Notes: generated from the letters alone by a model not told the origin. Positions 44,465-55,047 are shown, counted from the first letter of the stretch. The stretch: DNA of 64,000 nt from Photobacterium phosphoreum (GCF_002954725.1 NZ_MSCQ01000001.1:1-64000), one strand, 5' to 3'. Numbers and translations are program-made.

Positions 44465-45412
44465 ATGCAATTGCATCAACTCGTCAATACTTTTGGGCAA
44501 GATCTTCAACATCGTTATGGTGAAAAAGTCCATAAACTAACGTTACACGGTGGCTTTAGTTGTCCTAATCGAGATGGCACTATTGGCCGTGGTGGCTGTA
44601 CATTTTGTAATGTTGCTTCATTTGCTGACGAAAAGAATCAGTTCGTGCCGATTCAACAACAATTAGCTGCTCGTGCTGGAGAGGTGCATCGCGCTAAGCG
44701 TTATTTTGCGTATTTTCAGGCATATACTAGTACTTATGCTGAAGTTCAAACGCTAAAAAAAATGTACGAGCAAGCACTAACAACAGCAGATATTGTTGGT
44801 CTTTGTGTTGGTACTCGCCCTGATTGTGTACCAGATGCGGTATTAGATTTACTGGCTGGGTATGTTGAGCAAGGCTATGAAATTTGGTTAGAATTAGGCT
44901 TACAAACCGCTAATGATAAAACCCTCAAGCGGATTAATCGTGGTCATGATTTTGCCTGTTATGCTGAGATCACCCAACGTGCTCGAGCATTAGGCATTAA
45001 GATTTGTACTCACTTAATAGTAGGGCTGCCAGGCGATAGTAAGGCTGATAATCTGCAAACTTTAAATAAAGTAGTCGCAGTCGGCGTTGATGGAATTAAA
45101 TTGCATCCGTTGCATATTGTTGAAGGCAGTAAAATGGGACAGGCTTTTAAAGCTGGACGATTAGAGGCTATTAGTCTGGAAACTTATGCGGATATCGCCA
45201 GTGAAATGATTCAATTAACACCGCCTGAGGTGGTGTATCATCGCGTTGCTGCAAGTGCTCGCCGACCAACGTTATTGGCACCAATGTGGTGTGAAAATCG
45301 CTGGTTAGCGATGACTGAAATTGGACGAACTTTAGATAAACAGGGTGCGCAAGGCAGTGCGTTAGGTGATCCATTTATTTATCAATTACCGATATTAAAT
45401 CGTCAAGCATAA
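44465..45412 (+). CDS. yhcC: radical SAM protein, TIGR01212/YhcC family
   Basis: A 315-residue protein with a radical-SAM cysteine motif in SCPNRDGTIGRGGCTFCN (one Cys, then CxxC). The continuing barrel includes GTRPDC, LELGLQTAND and HLIVGLPGD, like Elp3-type radical SAM enzymes. The molecular reaction of the family is not established to my knowledge. In E. coli yhcC also sits between the glt operon and arcB, so the neighbourhood is ancient. It ends at its own terminator. Confidence 0.88.
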   Translation: MQLHQLVNTFGQDLQHRYGEKVHKLTLHGGFSCPNRDGTIGRGGCTFCNVASFADEKNQFVPIQQQLAARAGEVHRAKRYFAYFQAYTSTYAEVQTLKKMYEQALTTADIVGLCVGTRPDCVPDAVLDLLAGYVEQGYEIWLELGLQTANDKTLKRINRGHDFACYAEITQRARALGIKICTHLIVGLPGDSKADNLQTLNKVVAVGVDGIKLHPLHIVEGSKMGQAFKAGRLEAISLETYADIASEMIQLTPPEVVYHRVAASARRPTLLAPMWCENRWLAMTEIGRTLDKQGAQGSALGDPFIYQLPILNRQA

Positions 45413-45415
45413 ATG

Positions 45416-45440
45416 AAGCCTACGTGAAGTAGGCTTTTTT
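45416..45440 (+). terminator. yhcC terminator
   Basis: AAGCCTAC (45416-45423) and GTAGGCTT (45429-45436) pair around GTGAA, followed by T-run. Confidence 0.9.
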
Positions 45441-45555
45441 GTGCGCCGCAATAAAACTTTACAGCTTTAGTTTAGGCACTAGCCACGAGAGCGATTATGA
45501 TAAGCAGTAGTGTTCGCCATAGTGGCGAGGTGGTTTTTTTTCTTGGTATTCATTG

Positions 45556-47919
45556 ATGAAACAAATCAAAATTTTAGCCCAATTCTATGTCGATCTTTTA
45601 GTTAAATTAGGTATTTTCCGTTTTAGCTTATTAGTGGCATTAGCATTAGTTGCATTAGCTATGGTGGTACAAATCAGTGTCACTATATTGCTTCAAGGCA
45701 CCATGCGTGATGTTGAGATCATTCGTTCTGTTACTTTTGGATTATTCATTACTCCTTGGGCAGTGTATTTTCTGTCAGTCGTAGTTGATCAGTTAGAAGA
45801 TTCTCGTCAACGACTATCAAAGTTAGTCACCAAGCTGGAACAAATGCGTTCGCGTGACATGGAGTTAAATCAACAGTTACAAGCGAATATCTCACGTCTA
45901 AATTCTGAAATTGAAGAGCGCAAAAAAGCTGAAGAAGCCCGTGAAGAGGCAATGCAAGATTTAGAGAATGAAGTTTACCAACGAGAGAATGCTCAGTTAG
46001 CCGTTGCCGAGCAAAGTGCATTGTTAAAATCGTTTTTAGACGCATCGCCAGATTTAATCTATTACCGAAATGAAAAAAATCAATTCTCAGGCTGTAATCG
46101 TGCCATGGCTGAATTGGTGGGGAAAAGTGAAAAAGAGTTAGTTGGATTAACACCATGGGATGTTTATCCTGCAGAGGTGGCTAAACGTATTATCAAAACG
46201 GATCAAGAATTATTTGATGATAATACCGCGATGACAGATGAGCAGTGGCTTGATTATCCTAATGGTAAAAAAGCATTATTTGAATTACGTAAAGTGCCAT
46301 TTTATCGACGTAATGGTAAACGTTTGGGATTAATGGGCTTTGGTCGTGATATTACCGAGCGTAAAAAATATGAAGATGCATTAGAGAAAGCCAGCCGAGA
46401 TAAAACCGCTTTTATTGCGACCATTAGTCATGAGTTACGAACACCTCTAAATGGTATTGTTGGCTTAAGTCGTATGCTGTTAGAAACCGAACTTACTGAT
46501 GAGCAACGTGGTTACCTAAGAACGGTCCATGTTAGTGCGATCACTTTAGGTAATATTTTTAATGATATTATTGATTTAGATAAGTCAGATCGGCGTCGGT
46601 TAGAGTTACTGCCTCAGCCATTAGATCTTCATGGTTTTATTGATGAGATTGGTAATATCTCACAATTAATGGCTGAACAAAAAGGGCTGCGGTTTGATTT
46701 AGAATGCTTAACTGAATTACCTCAAAATATAAAGGTAGATAGCACACGTTTACGTCAAGTATTGTGGAATTTGATTGGCAATGCGACCAAATTCACTAAA
46801 CAAGGTGGAGTGGTGTTATCGGTGAGTAGTGATATTCATGAACACGATGCTGATATTATTTTTGAAGTTGAAGACAGTGGCATTGGTATTCCTAAAGCTG
46901 AAATTGAGAATATCTTTGCGATGTATTATCAAGTCCAACAAGGTGATGATAATTTACATGCCGTAGGCACTGGGATTGGTTTGGCCGTGTCACAGCAATT
47001 AATTCAGTTAATGGGCGGTGATATTAGTGTTGATTCTGAAGTCGGGGCAGGCAGTACCTTTACCGTTAAAATTAAAGTGCCATTGGTTGAAACGGTAGTC
47101 GAAGAGCATGAGGTGACTGATGTTCACCCCGAAATGACGGGTTTAAGTATTTTCATGGTAGAAGATATTGAACTGAATGTTGTGGTGGCGAAATCATTAC
47201 TTGAACGTTTAGGGCACGAGGTCACGGTCGCAATGCGTGGTGATCAAGCGTTAGCGATGTTTAAGCCTGAAGATTATGATCTGGTGTTATTGGATATTCA
47301 GTTACCTGATATGACAGGATTTGATATTGCGCAGCAATTACGTCAGCAGTATCAAGATCTCCCTGCTTTAGTCGCGTTAACCGCCAATGTTGTTAACGAT
47401 AAAACTGAGTATTTAGCCAAAGGTATGGATGAAGTATTAAATAAGCCATTGAGTGTTAAAGCCATTACCAGTGTGATTGAAAACCTGGTATTAAGTTGTA
47501 GTGATGAAGTCCAAGCCACTGAATTTAATGACGATGTGGCTGATAATAATCATCTTACCCATGGCAGTGTGATTGATACATTATTAGATCTAGAAATGTT
47601 AACCTCATATGTTGAGATCGTCGGTACAGAGCCGGTATACACCAGTATTGAGATGTTTGAGAAAATGATGCCTGATTATTTGGCTATTTTAGACTCGAAT
47701 ATGATAGCGAAAGATCAAGACGGGATAAAATTTGAAGCACATAAGATCAAAGGTGCTGCGGGTTCTATTGGTCTTAAACATATCCAACAAATCGCACAGA
47801 AAGCCCAATCGCCTGAGTTACCTGCGTGGTGGGAGAATATTAATGACTGGGTTGATGAAATCAAATATAGCTATCAGGATGATATCAATGTGCTGAAAAC
47901 GTGGTTAAAACAGCAGTAA
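45556..47919 (+). CDS. arcB: aerobic respiration control hybrid sensor kinase
   Basis: A tripartite sensor of 787 residues from the ATG at 45556 (a TTG one codon earlier is unlikely). Two membrane segments (about 22-46 and 58-77) are followed by a coiled coil, a PAS domain (about 153-270) and the kinase with His292 in SHELRTP. The receiver has Asp580 in LLDIQLPD, and the HPt domain has His729 in AHKIKGAAG. It senses the quinone pool and phosphorylates ArcA. Cys180 (FSGCNRAM) is conserved, but position 241 is Leu where E. coli has the second redox cysteine. It converges on arcA. Confidence 0.96.
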   Translation: MKQIKILAQFYVDLLVKLGIFRFSLLVALALVALAMVVQISVTILLQGTMRDVEIIRSVTFGLFITPWAVYFLSVVVDQLEDSRQRLSKLVTKLEQMRSRDMELNQQLQANISRLNSEIEERKKAEEAREEAMQDLENEVYQRENAQLAVAEQSALLKSFLDASPDLIYYRNEKNQFSGCNRAMAELVGKSEKELVGLTPWDVYPAEVAKRIIKTDQELFDDNTAMTDEQWLDYPNGKKALFELRKVPFYRRNGKRLGLMGFGRDITERKKYEDALEKASRDKTAFIATISHELRTPLNGIVGLSRMLLETELTDEQRGYLRTVHVSAITLGNIFNDIIDLDKSDRRRLELLPQPLDLHGFIDEIGNISQLMAEQKGLRFDLECLTELPQNIKVDSTRLRQVLWNLIGNATKFTKQGGVVLSVSSDIHEHDADIIFEVEDSGIGIPKAEIENIFAMYYQVQQGDDNLHAVGTGIGLAVSQQLIQLMGGDISVDSEVGAGSTFTVKIKVPLVETVVEEHEVTDVHPEMTGLSIFMVEDIELNVVVAKSLLERLGHEVTVAMRGDQALAMFKPEDYDLVLLDIQLPDMTGFDIAQQLRQQYQDLPALVALTANVVNDKTEYLAKGMDEVLNKPLSVKAITSVIENLVLSCSDEVQATEFNDDVADNNHLTHGSVIDTLLDLEMLTSYVEIVGTEPVYTSIEMFEKMMPDYLAILDSNMIAKDQDGIKFEAHKIKGAAGSIGLKHIQQIAQKAQSPELPAWWENINDWVDEIKYSYQDDINVLKTWLKQQ

Positions 47920-47927
47920 TCAGCAAC

Positions 47928-47955
47928 AAAAAAGGCGACCATGGTCGCCTTTTTT
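47928..47955. terminator. bidirectional terminator between arcB and arcA
   Basis: GGCGACC / GGTCGCC stem flanked by A6 and T6, serving both convergent genes. Confidence 0.92.
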
Positions 47956-47981
47956 ATTTGAAAATTTATTTAGCAAAGAGA

Positions 47982-48701
47982 TTACTCTTCGCCTAAATCA
48001 CCACAAAAGCGGTAACCTTCACCGTGAATCGTTGCGATGATCTCTGGAGTATCAGCAACAGATTCAAAGTGCTTACGGATGCGACGGATAGTTACATCAA
48101 CAGTACGATCATGTGGCTTAAGTTCACGGCCAGTCATTTTCTTTAATAAATCAGCACGCGTTTGAATCTTACCTGGGTTCTCACAGAAGTGCAGTAATGC
48201 ACGGAACTCAGAGCGTGGTAACTTGAATTGCTCGCCACTTGGGCTAACTAAAGAACGGCTGTTAATTTCTAACGACCAACCATTAAACTCGTAACGCTCA
48301 ACCAATTTCTTATCTTCAGTTGGAAGACCTTGGTTCATAGCGCGAGTTAATAGATTACGTGCACGGATAGTTAATTCACGTGGGTTGAATGGTTTTGTGA
48401 TGTAATCATCAGCACCAATTTCAAGACCTAAAATCTTATCAACTTCGTTATCACGACCGGTCAAGAACATCAGTGCCATATCACCTTGTTCGCGAAGTTC
48501 ACGAGCAAGTAACAGACCATTCTTACCTGGAAGGTTAATATCCATAATAACGAGATGCACAGGGTTTTCAGAAAGCATCTGGTGCATTTCTGCGCCATCG
48601 TTTGCTTCGAATACAGTATAACCCTCTGCTTCAAAAATACTTTTTAGAGTGTTACGTGTTACGTGCTCGTCTTCTACAATCAGAATGTGAGGGGTTTGCA
48701 T
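47982..48701 (-). CDS. arcA: aerobic respiration control response regulator
   Basis: A 239-residue OmpR/PhoB-type regulator almost identical in layout to E. coli ArcA (238). The receiver domain has acidic residues in VEDEH, the phospho-acceptor Asp in [12 protein letters not shown] (about 54), and Lys in TKPFNP. The winged-helix DNA-binding domain has [21 protein letters not shown]. Phosphorylated under low oxygen by ArcB, it represses aerobic respiration genes. An FNR site lies 280 bp upstream, suggesting anaerobic induction as in E. coli. Confidence 0.97.
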   Translation of the reverse strand: MQTPHILIVEDEHVTRNTLKSIFEAEGYTVFEANDGAEMHQMLSENPVHLVIMDINLPGKNGLLLARELREQGDMALMFLTGRDNEVDKILGLEIGADDYITKPFNPRELTIRARNLLTRAMNQGLPTEDKKLVERYEFNGWSLEINSRSLVSPSGEQFKLPRSEFRALLHFCENPGKIQTRADLLKKMTGRELKPHDRTVDVTIRRIRKHFESVADTPEIIATIHGEGYRFCGDLGEE

Positions 48702-49310
48702 TTTGGCAGTACCTAATATCAGAAACTAAATCTGGTTAACCACAGAATAGTTAAATTCTATAAAAAAAATTCACGTATAGGCAAAATGTTATTAATAAAC
48801 ACTTTATTGTAAAACCTATGTGGTACACCATCCTTTCATTCAACATGTATTAGATGCTGAAATCCCCCATAAAACTTGGGGTGCTGGCTACAATCTCCCT
48901 GATAATGCGACAATTGTATTCACTTAACAGCTCGCTAACAATGTAGTGAGCTTATTTGATGCCGATTATTTATATCTTTGTTGATTTATATCAAACAGTG
49001 AGAAGAACGGGTGTTATGTTTCCGAGTTTAGTTAACTTTTATATCTGAGTAGATAAAAAGTGTCATGGTAGTAATCATAATATACAAAACCCAATACCAT
49101 TGACTAATATTTAAGCTTAACGAGGATAAAAAACACAACATATGGTTCATCTTTCTCTAAATATTGTAACAGTATCAATTAGGGTTGGCACTCATTAAGG
49201 TTGGTAGATTGAAGTAAAAAAGATCTCATAAATTAATCGAGTGGACATTGTTAATAAATACGGTCAATTTTGTCTGTTTTTGTTTGTTTTATAGTGATAG
49301 GTAAAGGCTA
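48702..49310. other. 609-bp region between arcA and the RraA-family gene
   Basis: The region carries the arcA promoter area (with an FNR box at 48981-48994), an AGCTC/GAGCT hairpin at 48929-48951, and the promoter of the plus-strand RraA gene. Short frames lack ribosome sites at good spacing. An sRNA cannot be excluded but is not supported. Confidence 0.4.
48981..48994. promoter_or_regulatory. FNR box upstream of arcA
   Basis: TTGATTTATATCAA is a perfect match to the FNR consensus TTGAT-N4-ATCAA. It is 280 bp upstream of the arcA ATG, so the arcA leader would be about 240 nt if FNR acts from a class II position. I could not place a convincing -10. Confidence 0.65.
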
Positions 49311-49814
49311 ATGAAGGATTTATTACCAGACATCTGTGATTACTACGCGCAGGATATTCGTTTTTTACCGTTAACCTTATTTGATTATGGTTGTCATTCG
49401 CCATTTTGGGGGCAAATAGTGACACTTCGCTGTTTTGAAGATAACAGTTTAGTACGTAATATATTATCTACGGCAGGTGATGGTAAGGTGCTGTTTATTG
49501 ATGGTCATGGAAGTTGCCGACGTGCCTTACTAGGTGATCAATTGGCTTTATTAGCCATTAAAAATAATTGGCAAGGTGTCATCGTTAATGGTGCTATTCG
49601 AGATGTCGCAACATTGGCTCAATTACCATTAGGTATTAAAGCATTAGCAGCATGTCCGATCAAAACGGATAAGCGTCAAATGGGGGAAAAGAATGTCGTT
49701 TTAAATATTTCCGAAACGCTCATTTATCCAAATGATTATCTTTATGCAGATTTAAATGGGATTATTTTTGCCAGCACAGCGCTGGATTTGAGTGCATTAA
49801 AAACTGAATCCTAG
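49311..49814 (+). CDS. RraA family protein (ribonuclease E activity regulator type)
   Basis: A 167-residue RraA-fold protein with the FEDN-like CFEDNSL, VLFIDGHGSCRRALLGD, VNGAIRDV and DYLYADLNGII segments that align along E. coli RraA. RraA binds RNase E and slows its activity in E. coli; other family members are HMG/CHA aldolases. Vibrio genomes have two RraA paralogues, and this more divergent copy, beside arcA, is probably the second. The gene's 3' end overlaps the convergent gene by 18 nt. Regulatory function is therefore likely but not assured. Confidence 0.8.
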   Translation: MKDLLPDICDYYAQDIRFLPLTLFDYGCHSPFWGQIVTLRCFEDNSLVRNILSTAGDGKVLFIDGHGSCRRALLGDQLALLAIKNNWQGVIVNGAIRDVATLAQLPLGIKALAACPIKTDKRQMGEKNVVLNISETLIYPNDYLYADLNGIIFASTALDLSALKTES

Positions 49815-50276
49815 CCCTAATTCAATAATTTTCTCAAGTTCTGCATAATCGACGGTTGCGCGGACATTCACTTTTTGTGATACATCATATTGACTACTGA
49901 ACTCTAATCCTAGCGTTGTTTCATTATTGATAGTTTCGGATGTGATGGCGCTATTAATGCTTATTTTAGGTGATAGCGTATATTTCACCCCAGAGGCTAA
50001 GCCGGAAGTTGCAGGTTGATGTTCGGTGCTAGTTGTTAGATGGGTACTGACATAAAGCTGAGTGTTATCAGTCATAGAGTAAGCATAACCACTGTCTATC
50101 TGCCACACATCAAAACGTTGTTGATGACGCGATTGTGATGATAAAAACCATCCAGAGGTTAATTTCTGCCCACCATTATATGTCAAATTCGTTTTGATGG
50201 TTGCTGCTGCTTGTGTTGTTGCCGGTAAGGTTAAAAAAGTAAGTAATGCCACAATGCTTAAATAATATTTGATCAT
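49797..50276 (-). CDS. small predicted outer-membrane beta-barrel protein, unknown
   Basis: A 159-residue protein from the ATG at 50276, chosen because GGGAG lies 5-6 nt upstream; an ATG four codons earlier is less well placed. Residues 1-23 form a signal peptide ending TQAAA. The rest alternates short hydrophobic and polar stretches (for example QLYVSTHLT, TTLGLEFSS, KVNVRATVDY) and ends in GLGFSF, with the C-terminal Phe typical of outer-membrane barrels. I do not recognise the family. Eight strands would fit its size. It converges on and overlaps the RraA-family gene. Confidence 0.6.
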   Translation of the reverse strand: MIKYYLSIVALLTFLTLPATTQAAATIKTNLTYNGGQKLTSGWFLSSQSRHQQRFDVWQIDSGYAYSMTDNTQLYVSTHLTTSTEHQPATSGLASGVKYTLSPKISINSAITSETINNETTLGLEFSSQYDVSQKVNVRATVDYAELEKIIELGLGFSF

Positions 50277-50422
50277 ACTCACTCCCATCTGCTCGACATT
50301 ATTCTAAAGAGTAGGCCATATTGGGTTGAGAGTAAGTGTTATAAATAATAAATACTCACTCAGATGCGTATAATATGATCGTTATATCAATTTAACTGTA
50401 ATATTACAAAGCATTACAATCT

Positions 50423-52159
50423 TTATGAAAATGACTCCCCTTTTGTATTAATATGTAATCGGTGATGATTTTGATAAGGGAAAACATCAGGGTACAGTTC
50501 TTGGCTAATATTGGCCTGTAAATGTTGCCAATAACTGGCTTCAAACAAATCCTGATGTAATTCATTAAACAAGGTTCTTACTTTAGGATTGATCAATAAA
50601 AAGGTACGGAATTCTTCTGGGAATACATCATTAACCCCAACGCTATACCAAGGTTCAGCAGCCATTTCATCTTCAGGATAACGCGCTGCAGGAATCGTAC
50701 GAAAATTCATTTCACTCATATAAGTAATTTCATCGTAATCATAAAATACCACTCGCTTGTGGCGTGTTACGCCAAAGTTTTTAAAGAGCATGTCGCCTGG
50801 GAATATATTAGCAGCAGCTAATTGTTTAATGGCGTTACCATATTCATTCACTGCGTAGCGTAAGTCGGTGTCATTAGCCGTTTCAATATAAATATTAAAC
50901 GGGATCATCCGACGTTCCATATAAAGGTGTTCAATAATCACCTCATCAGTAGTAACGGAAACAATGGAAGGTGCAATAGTCAGTAGTTCATTAATGAGCT
51001 CATCGCTAAAGCGGTGGCGTGGAAAACTAAAATGGCGATATTCTTGGGTGTCAGCCATTCGGCCGACGCGATCATGCTCTTTTACCAGTTGATATTTTTG
51101 TTTAACAGTTTGATGACTAATGTCTTTTTGGGGGGCAAATTTATCTTTAATTATTTTAAAAACAAAATCATAGGAAGGTAGGGTGAACACTGACATCACC
51201 ATACCTTTGATGCCAGGTGCAATAATAAATTTATCGTCTGAGTTATCTAAGTGATCTAAAAATTGGCGATAAAATTCAGTCTTACCGTGTTTTTGACAAC
51301 CGATAGCAGTATAGAGCTCGGCCAAATTTTTATTGGGTAGTAGCTGTGCTAAAAAGCGTACTAGAGCCGCAGGTGCAGGGCTGTAAACCATGAAATAAGA
51401 GCGCGCAAAACCAAAAATAACACTGACATCATTAACGTTACAGATACCCGCATCCAGTAAGAGTTCACCATGATGATTAAGTATTGGCAGCACTAAAGGT
51501 AATGATTCACCATTTGAAAAAGTCAGTTTTCCAACCAGATAAGCGGCTTTATTACGGTAAAAAGGTTCGCGAATTTGCTCTAAGGTCAGTTGTTGATCAA
51601 TCTTATCTCCCAATTCGGCCTCTAAATGAGTAATCAACAATTGAATATCACGCTGCTTATCATTCCAATCGAGAGTAAAGGATTGATCATCGAGCATTCT
51701 TTCTATCATTGCCGCCACGGTAGTTTGAATACGATAATGACGGGTTAAGCTGCTAGGATAGGTAGGGATACGATGTTGTTGTGAACTGTGAACAAAAATA
51801 TTGTCGCGGTTAATATTACGATGCTTAAAGATACGGCAATAGACCGAGTTAAAAAAACTTTCTGCAATATCATAGCGTGGGTAATCAACCAATAAATTCT
51901 GATAAGCCTGTTTTACTGCGGTGAGACAGACTTGATTAGCATAACGCCCCCCAAGCATAATTTGAATTTGGTTGGTGACTAATTCAACATGATGGTCATA
52001 AAAACTGATTCGAGTTTTTAATGCTTGATGAACCAGCGTCCATTGTTGGTGCTCAAATCGTTGTTGCGCTTCGGCTGTTACGTCAAGAAACCGGCCAAAC
52101 ATCGCATCAGAGCCTTGTAAAATAGTATGTGCTATTAGTGACTCCATGGCTGCACTCAT
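50423..52159 (-). CDS. aceK: isocitrate dehydrogenase kinase/phosphatase
   Basis: A 578-residue enzyme, same length as E. coli AceK. The segments [13 protein letters not shown]-binding region around APGIKGMVM and KFAPQK, and the catalytic kinase-like part with [17 protein letters not shown] and [11 protein letters not shown] are all conserved. It phosphorylates isocitrate dehydrogenase to send isocitrate to the glyoxylate bypass, and reverses this. Unlike E. coli it is not with aceBA here. No terminator was clear downstream before the signal-peptide gene. Confidence 0.95.
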   Translation of the reverse strand: MSAAMESLIAHTILQGSDAMFGRFLDVTAEAQQRFEHQQWTLVHQALKTRISFYDHHVELVTNQIQIMLGGRYANQVCLTAVKQAYQNLLVDYPRYDIAESFFNSVYCRIFKHRNINRDNIFVHSSQQHRIPTYPSSLTRHYRIQTTVAAMIERMLDDQSFTLDWNDKQRDIQLLITHLEAELGDKIDQQLTLEQIREPFYRNKAAYLVGKLTFSNGESLPLVLPILNHHGELLLDAGICNVNDVSVIFGFARSYFMVYSPAPAALVRFLAQLLPNKNLAELYTAIGCQKHGKTEFYRQFLDHLDNSDDKFIIAPGIKGMVMSVFTLPSYDFVFKIIKDKFAPQKDISHQTVKQKYQLVKEHDRVGRMADTQEYRHFSFPRHRFSDELINELLTIAPSIVSVTTDEVIIEHLYMERRMIPFNIYIETANDTDLRYAVNEYGNAIKQLAAANIFPGDMLFKNFGVTRHKRVVFYDYDEITYMSEMNFRTIPAARYPEDEMAAEPWYSVGVNDVFPEEFRTFLLINPKVRTLFNELHQDLFEASYWQHLQANISQELYPDVFPYQNHHRLHINTKGESFS

Positions 52160-52378
52160 CAGTTTATCCTTAATGATGACAATTTCATTTTCTATTATTT
52201 ACTATGCAATGCTCTGTAGCTGACTGCAAATATTATTGTTTTTTTTTAATCGTTAAAAGAGGTTGTATTGGCTCGTAATAGTGCGTAGCTATTATGTGAT
52301 AATTGTAAAAACTTTATTGACTCTATATTGCGATTCATGTAATCGTAAGGTAACAGCGTGTAAAGAGAAATTGCAGTT

Positions 52379-52456
52379 ATGGCAAATGTATCCCGTATCA
52401 CTATCATCACAACCATGATTATTACCATTAACATTACCGGTGTTGGTGCGGGCTGA
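52379..52456 (+). CDS. thrL: thr operon leader peptide
   Basis: A 25-residue peptide encoded from the ATG at 52379 to TGA at 52454-52456. The middle has a run of Ile and Thr codons (RITIITTMIITINITG: 7 Ile and 5 Thr in 16 residues), as in E. coli ThrL, and the end is GVGAG. A GAG sequence about 10 nt upstream serves as a weak ribosome site. Ribosomes stalling in this run when Thr- or Ile-tRNA is scarce would prevent termination downstream. Confidence 0.88.
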   Translation: MANVSRITIITTMIITINITGVGAG

Positions 52457-52512
52457 TATGCGCAAGAATTACAACAAGCCCGCAACTCATAAAGAGCTGC
52501 GGGCTTTTTTTT
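52447..52512 (+). promoter_or_regulatory. thr operon attenuator (antiterminator and terminator)
   Basis: The terminator stem AAGCCCGCA (52476-52484) / TGCGGGCTT (52498-52506) is followed by T-run. The string TGCGGGCT also occurs at 52447-52454, over the leader stop codon, and can pair instead with 52477-52484. Stalled ribosomes upstream leave 52447-52454 free, so the antiterminator forms and thrABC is transcribed. Confidence 0.88.
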
Positions 52513-52586
52513 CAATTTAAATTTATCAGTGTTGAGTAATATTTGCTTACGGCAAGTAGTTCAGGATAGTCACTCGGGAGTAGGGA

Positions 52587-55046
52587 ATGCGAGTATTTAA
52601 ATTTGGCGGTTCGTCATTATCAGATGCAGAACGATTTTTAAGAGCGGCAGATATTATTGCCAGTAATGCCAAACAAGGCGAGGTTGCAGTAGTGTTGTCA
52701 GCGCCGGGTAAGGTGACCAATAATTTGGTTGCCGTTATCGAGAGCGCGGTAACTACAGGCTCTGCTACCCAGCAAATATCGACTCTAGAAACGGTATTTA
52801 GTGATTTGTTTAAGGGGCTTAAAACGCTAGAGCCAGGGTTTGATCAGCAGACATTAACCGCCAAACTAGCAACAACCATTGAACAGTTACAACAATATGT
52901 CCATGGGATCCGCTTATTAGGATTATGCCCTGATAACGTGTATGCCAAGGTGATCAGCAAAGGTGAGCGGTTATCGATTGCCACAATGCAGTCGTTATTA
53001 GAAGCTAAAGGGCAGCCAGCAAGCTTGATTGATCCGGTACAGTATTTGTATGCCGAGGGTAATTATCTGGAAGCGCATGTTGACATTGAAATTTCAACGC
53101 AACATTTTCGAAATAATCCATTACCTGCTGGGCATGTTTGTATCATGCCGGGGTTTACCGCGGGTAATGCTCAAGGTGAGTTAGTTACTTTAGGTCGTAA
53201 TGGTTCTGACTATTCAGCGGCAGTGTTAGCGGCTTGTTTACGGGCTGACTGTTGTGAAATCTGGACTGATGTTGATGGTGTTTATAGTTGTGATCCACGT
53301 TTAGTCCCAGATGCAAGGTTACTGAAATCATTAAGTTATCAAGAAGCGATGGAATTATCTTATTTTGGGGCATCGGTATTGCATCCAAAAACTATTGCAC
53401 CTATTGCTCAATTCCACATTCCTTGTTTAATTAAAAATAGTTTTAACCCACAAGGTGCAGGAACCTTAATTGGTCAAGATACTGGTGAAGATCAGCTTGA
53501 TATTAAAGGTATTACGACCTTAAAAGATTTGACCATGGTTAACGTTTCCGGACCGGGAATGAAGGGGATGGTCGGCATGGCAGCACGCGTGTTTGGTGCA
53601 ATGTCAACTGCAGGGGTGTCGGTGGTTTTGATTACGCAATCATCATCGGAATACAGTATTAGTTTCTGTATTGAAACTGCCGATAAGGTAGCGGCTAAAA
53701 AAGCGTTAATTGCTAATTTTGAACTTGAATTAAAAGAAGGTTTATTAGAGCCCGTTGAGTTCAGTGATGATTTATCGATTGTTACTTTAGTCGGTGATGG
53801 AATGCGAACCTCACACGGTGTGGCATCACGATTCTTTACAGCACTGGCTGAAGTTGACGTTAATATTGTGGCGATTGCACAAGGCTCTTCTGAACGCGCT
53901 ATTTCAGCGGTTATTCCACAAAATAAAGTCTCGGAAGCGGTTAAAGCGTGTCATGAGAATTTATTTAATAGCCAGCATACATTAGATGTGTTCGTGGTCG
54001 GTGTCGGTGGTGTTGGTGGTGAACTGATCGACCAAATTCATCGTCAACAGCAAAAATTAGCCCAAAAAGGGATTGTGATCCGTGTTTGCGGGTTAGCAAA
54101 CAGTAAAGGTTTATTGCTTGAGAGTAATGGCTTTGCACTGGATAGTTGGCGTGATCTGATGGGGGCGGTGAGTGAGCCATTACAGCTACAACGGATGGTT
54201 GAATTAGTACGCCATAACCATATTATTAACCCGGTTATTATTGATTGTACTTCTGATCAAACCATTGCAGAGCAATATGCTGATTACTTAGCTGCGGGTT
54301 TCCATGTTATTACACCGAATAAAAAAGCCAATACTGCCAGCATGGCGTACTACCAACAATTGCGCCAAGCTGCGCGAGTCGGTCACCGTAAATTTATGTA
54401 TGACACCACGGTAGGTGCTGGTTTACCTGTTATTGAAAACTTACAAAATTTGCTCGCAGCAGGTGATGAATTAGTCCGTTTTTCTGGCATTTTATCGGGT
54501 TCTCTTTCTTATATTTTCGGTAAGTTAGATGACGGCATGAGTTTCAGTGAGGCGACCACTGTTGCACGTAATAATGGTTTTACTGAGCCGGATGCACGTG
54601 ATGATCTTTCGGGCATGGATGTTGCGCGTAAGTTACTTATTTTAGCCCGTGAAGCGGGGTTAGAACTAGAACTTGATGATGTAGTGGTAGAACAAGCCTT
54701 GCCACCAGGTTTTGATGCCTCGGGTTCGGTGGATGAGTTTATGGCACGGTTACCACAAGCAGATGCTTATTTTTCTGACTTAGCCGCAGCGGCTGCAAAA
54801 GAAGATAAAGTCTTACGTTATGTCGGTGAGATTGAGAATGGCAAATGTAATGTCAAAATCGTTGCAGTTAATCCTGATGATCCGATGTTTAAAATCAAAG
54901 ACGGTGAAAACGCATTAGCCTTTTATAGTCGTTATTATCAACCAATCCCATTGGTATTAAGGGGTTATGGTGCAGGTACTGAAGTGACAGCGGCCGGTGT
55001 GTTTGCTGATCTAATGCGTACCTTAGGTTGGAAGCGGGGTATATAA
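52587..55046 (+). CDS. thrA: bifunctional aspartokinase I/homoserine dehydrogenase I
   Basis: An 819-residue fusion (E. coli: 820). Residues 1-295 are the aspartokinase domain with the start [10 protein letters not shown] and the [11 protein letters not shown] site. Two ACT regulatory domains follow (about 310-460) and the homoserine dehydrogenase domain (about 465-815), with the NAD(P) motif [11 protein letters not shown] and GLPVIENLQ. It catalyses the first and third steps from aspartate to threonine, and threonine normally inhibits it. First gene of thrABC, preceded by the leader attenuator and a GGAG ribosome site. Confidence 0.97.
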   Translation: MRVFKFGGSSLSDAERFLRAADIIASNAKQGEVAVVLSAPGKVTNNLVAVIESAVTTGSATQQISTLETVFSDLFKGLKTLEPGFDQQTLTAKLATTIEQLQQYVHGIRLLGLCPDNVYAKVISKGERLSIATMQSLLEAKGQPASLIDPVQYLYAEGNYLEAHVDIEISTQHFRNNPLPAGHVCIMPGFTAGNAQGELVTLGRNGSDYSAAVLAACLRADCCEIWTDVDGVYSCDPRLVPDARLLKSLSYQEAMELSYFGASVLHPKTIAPIAQFHIPCLIKNSFNPQGAGTLIGQDTGEDQLDIKGITTLKDLTMVNVSGPGMKGMVGMAARVFGAMSTAGVSVVLITQSSSEYSISFCIETADKVAAKKALIANFELELKEGLLEPVEFSDDLSIVTLVGDGMRTSHGVASRFFTALAEVDVNIVAIAQGSSERAISAVIPQNKVSEAVKACHENLFNSQHTLDVFVVGVGGVGGELIDQIHRQQQKLAQKGIVIRVCGLANSKGLLLESNGFALDSWRDLMGAVSEPLQLQRMVELVRHNHIINPVIIDCTSDQTIAEQYADYLAAGFHVITPNKKANTASMAYYQQLRQAARVGHRKFMYDTTVGAGLPVIENLQNLLAAGDELVRFSGILSGSLSYIFGKLDDGMSFSEATTVARNNGFTEPDARDDLSGMDVARKLLILAREAGLELELDDVVVEQALPPGFDASGSVDEFMARLPQADAYFSDLAAAAAKEDKVLRYVGEIENGKCNVKIVAVNPDDPMFKIKDGENALAFYSRYYQPIPLVLRGYGAGTEVTAAGVFADLMRTLGWKRGI

Positions 55047-55047
55047 A

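Noticed and set aside
49141..49197. 18-codon frame upstream of the RraA-family gene
   Set aside because: The nearest GAGG is too far from its ATG, and nothing else supports translation.
52246..52515. Open frame of 89 codons antisense to the thr leader
   Set aside because: It is created by the complement of the leader peptide and attenuator; no independent support.
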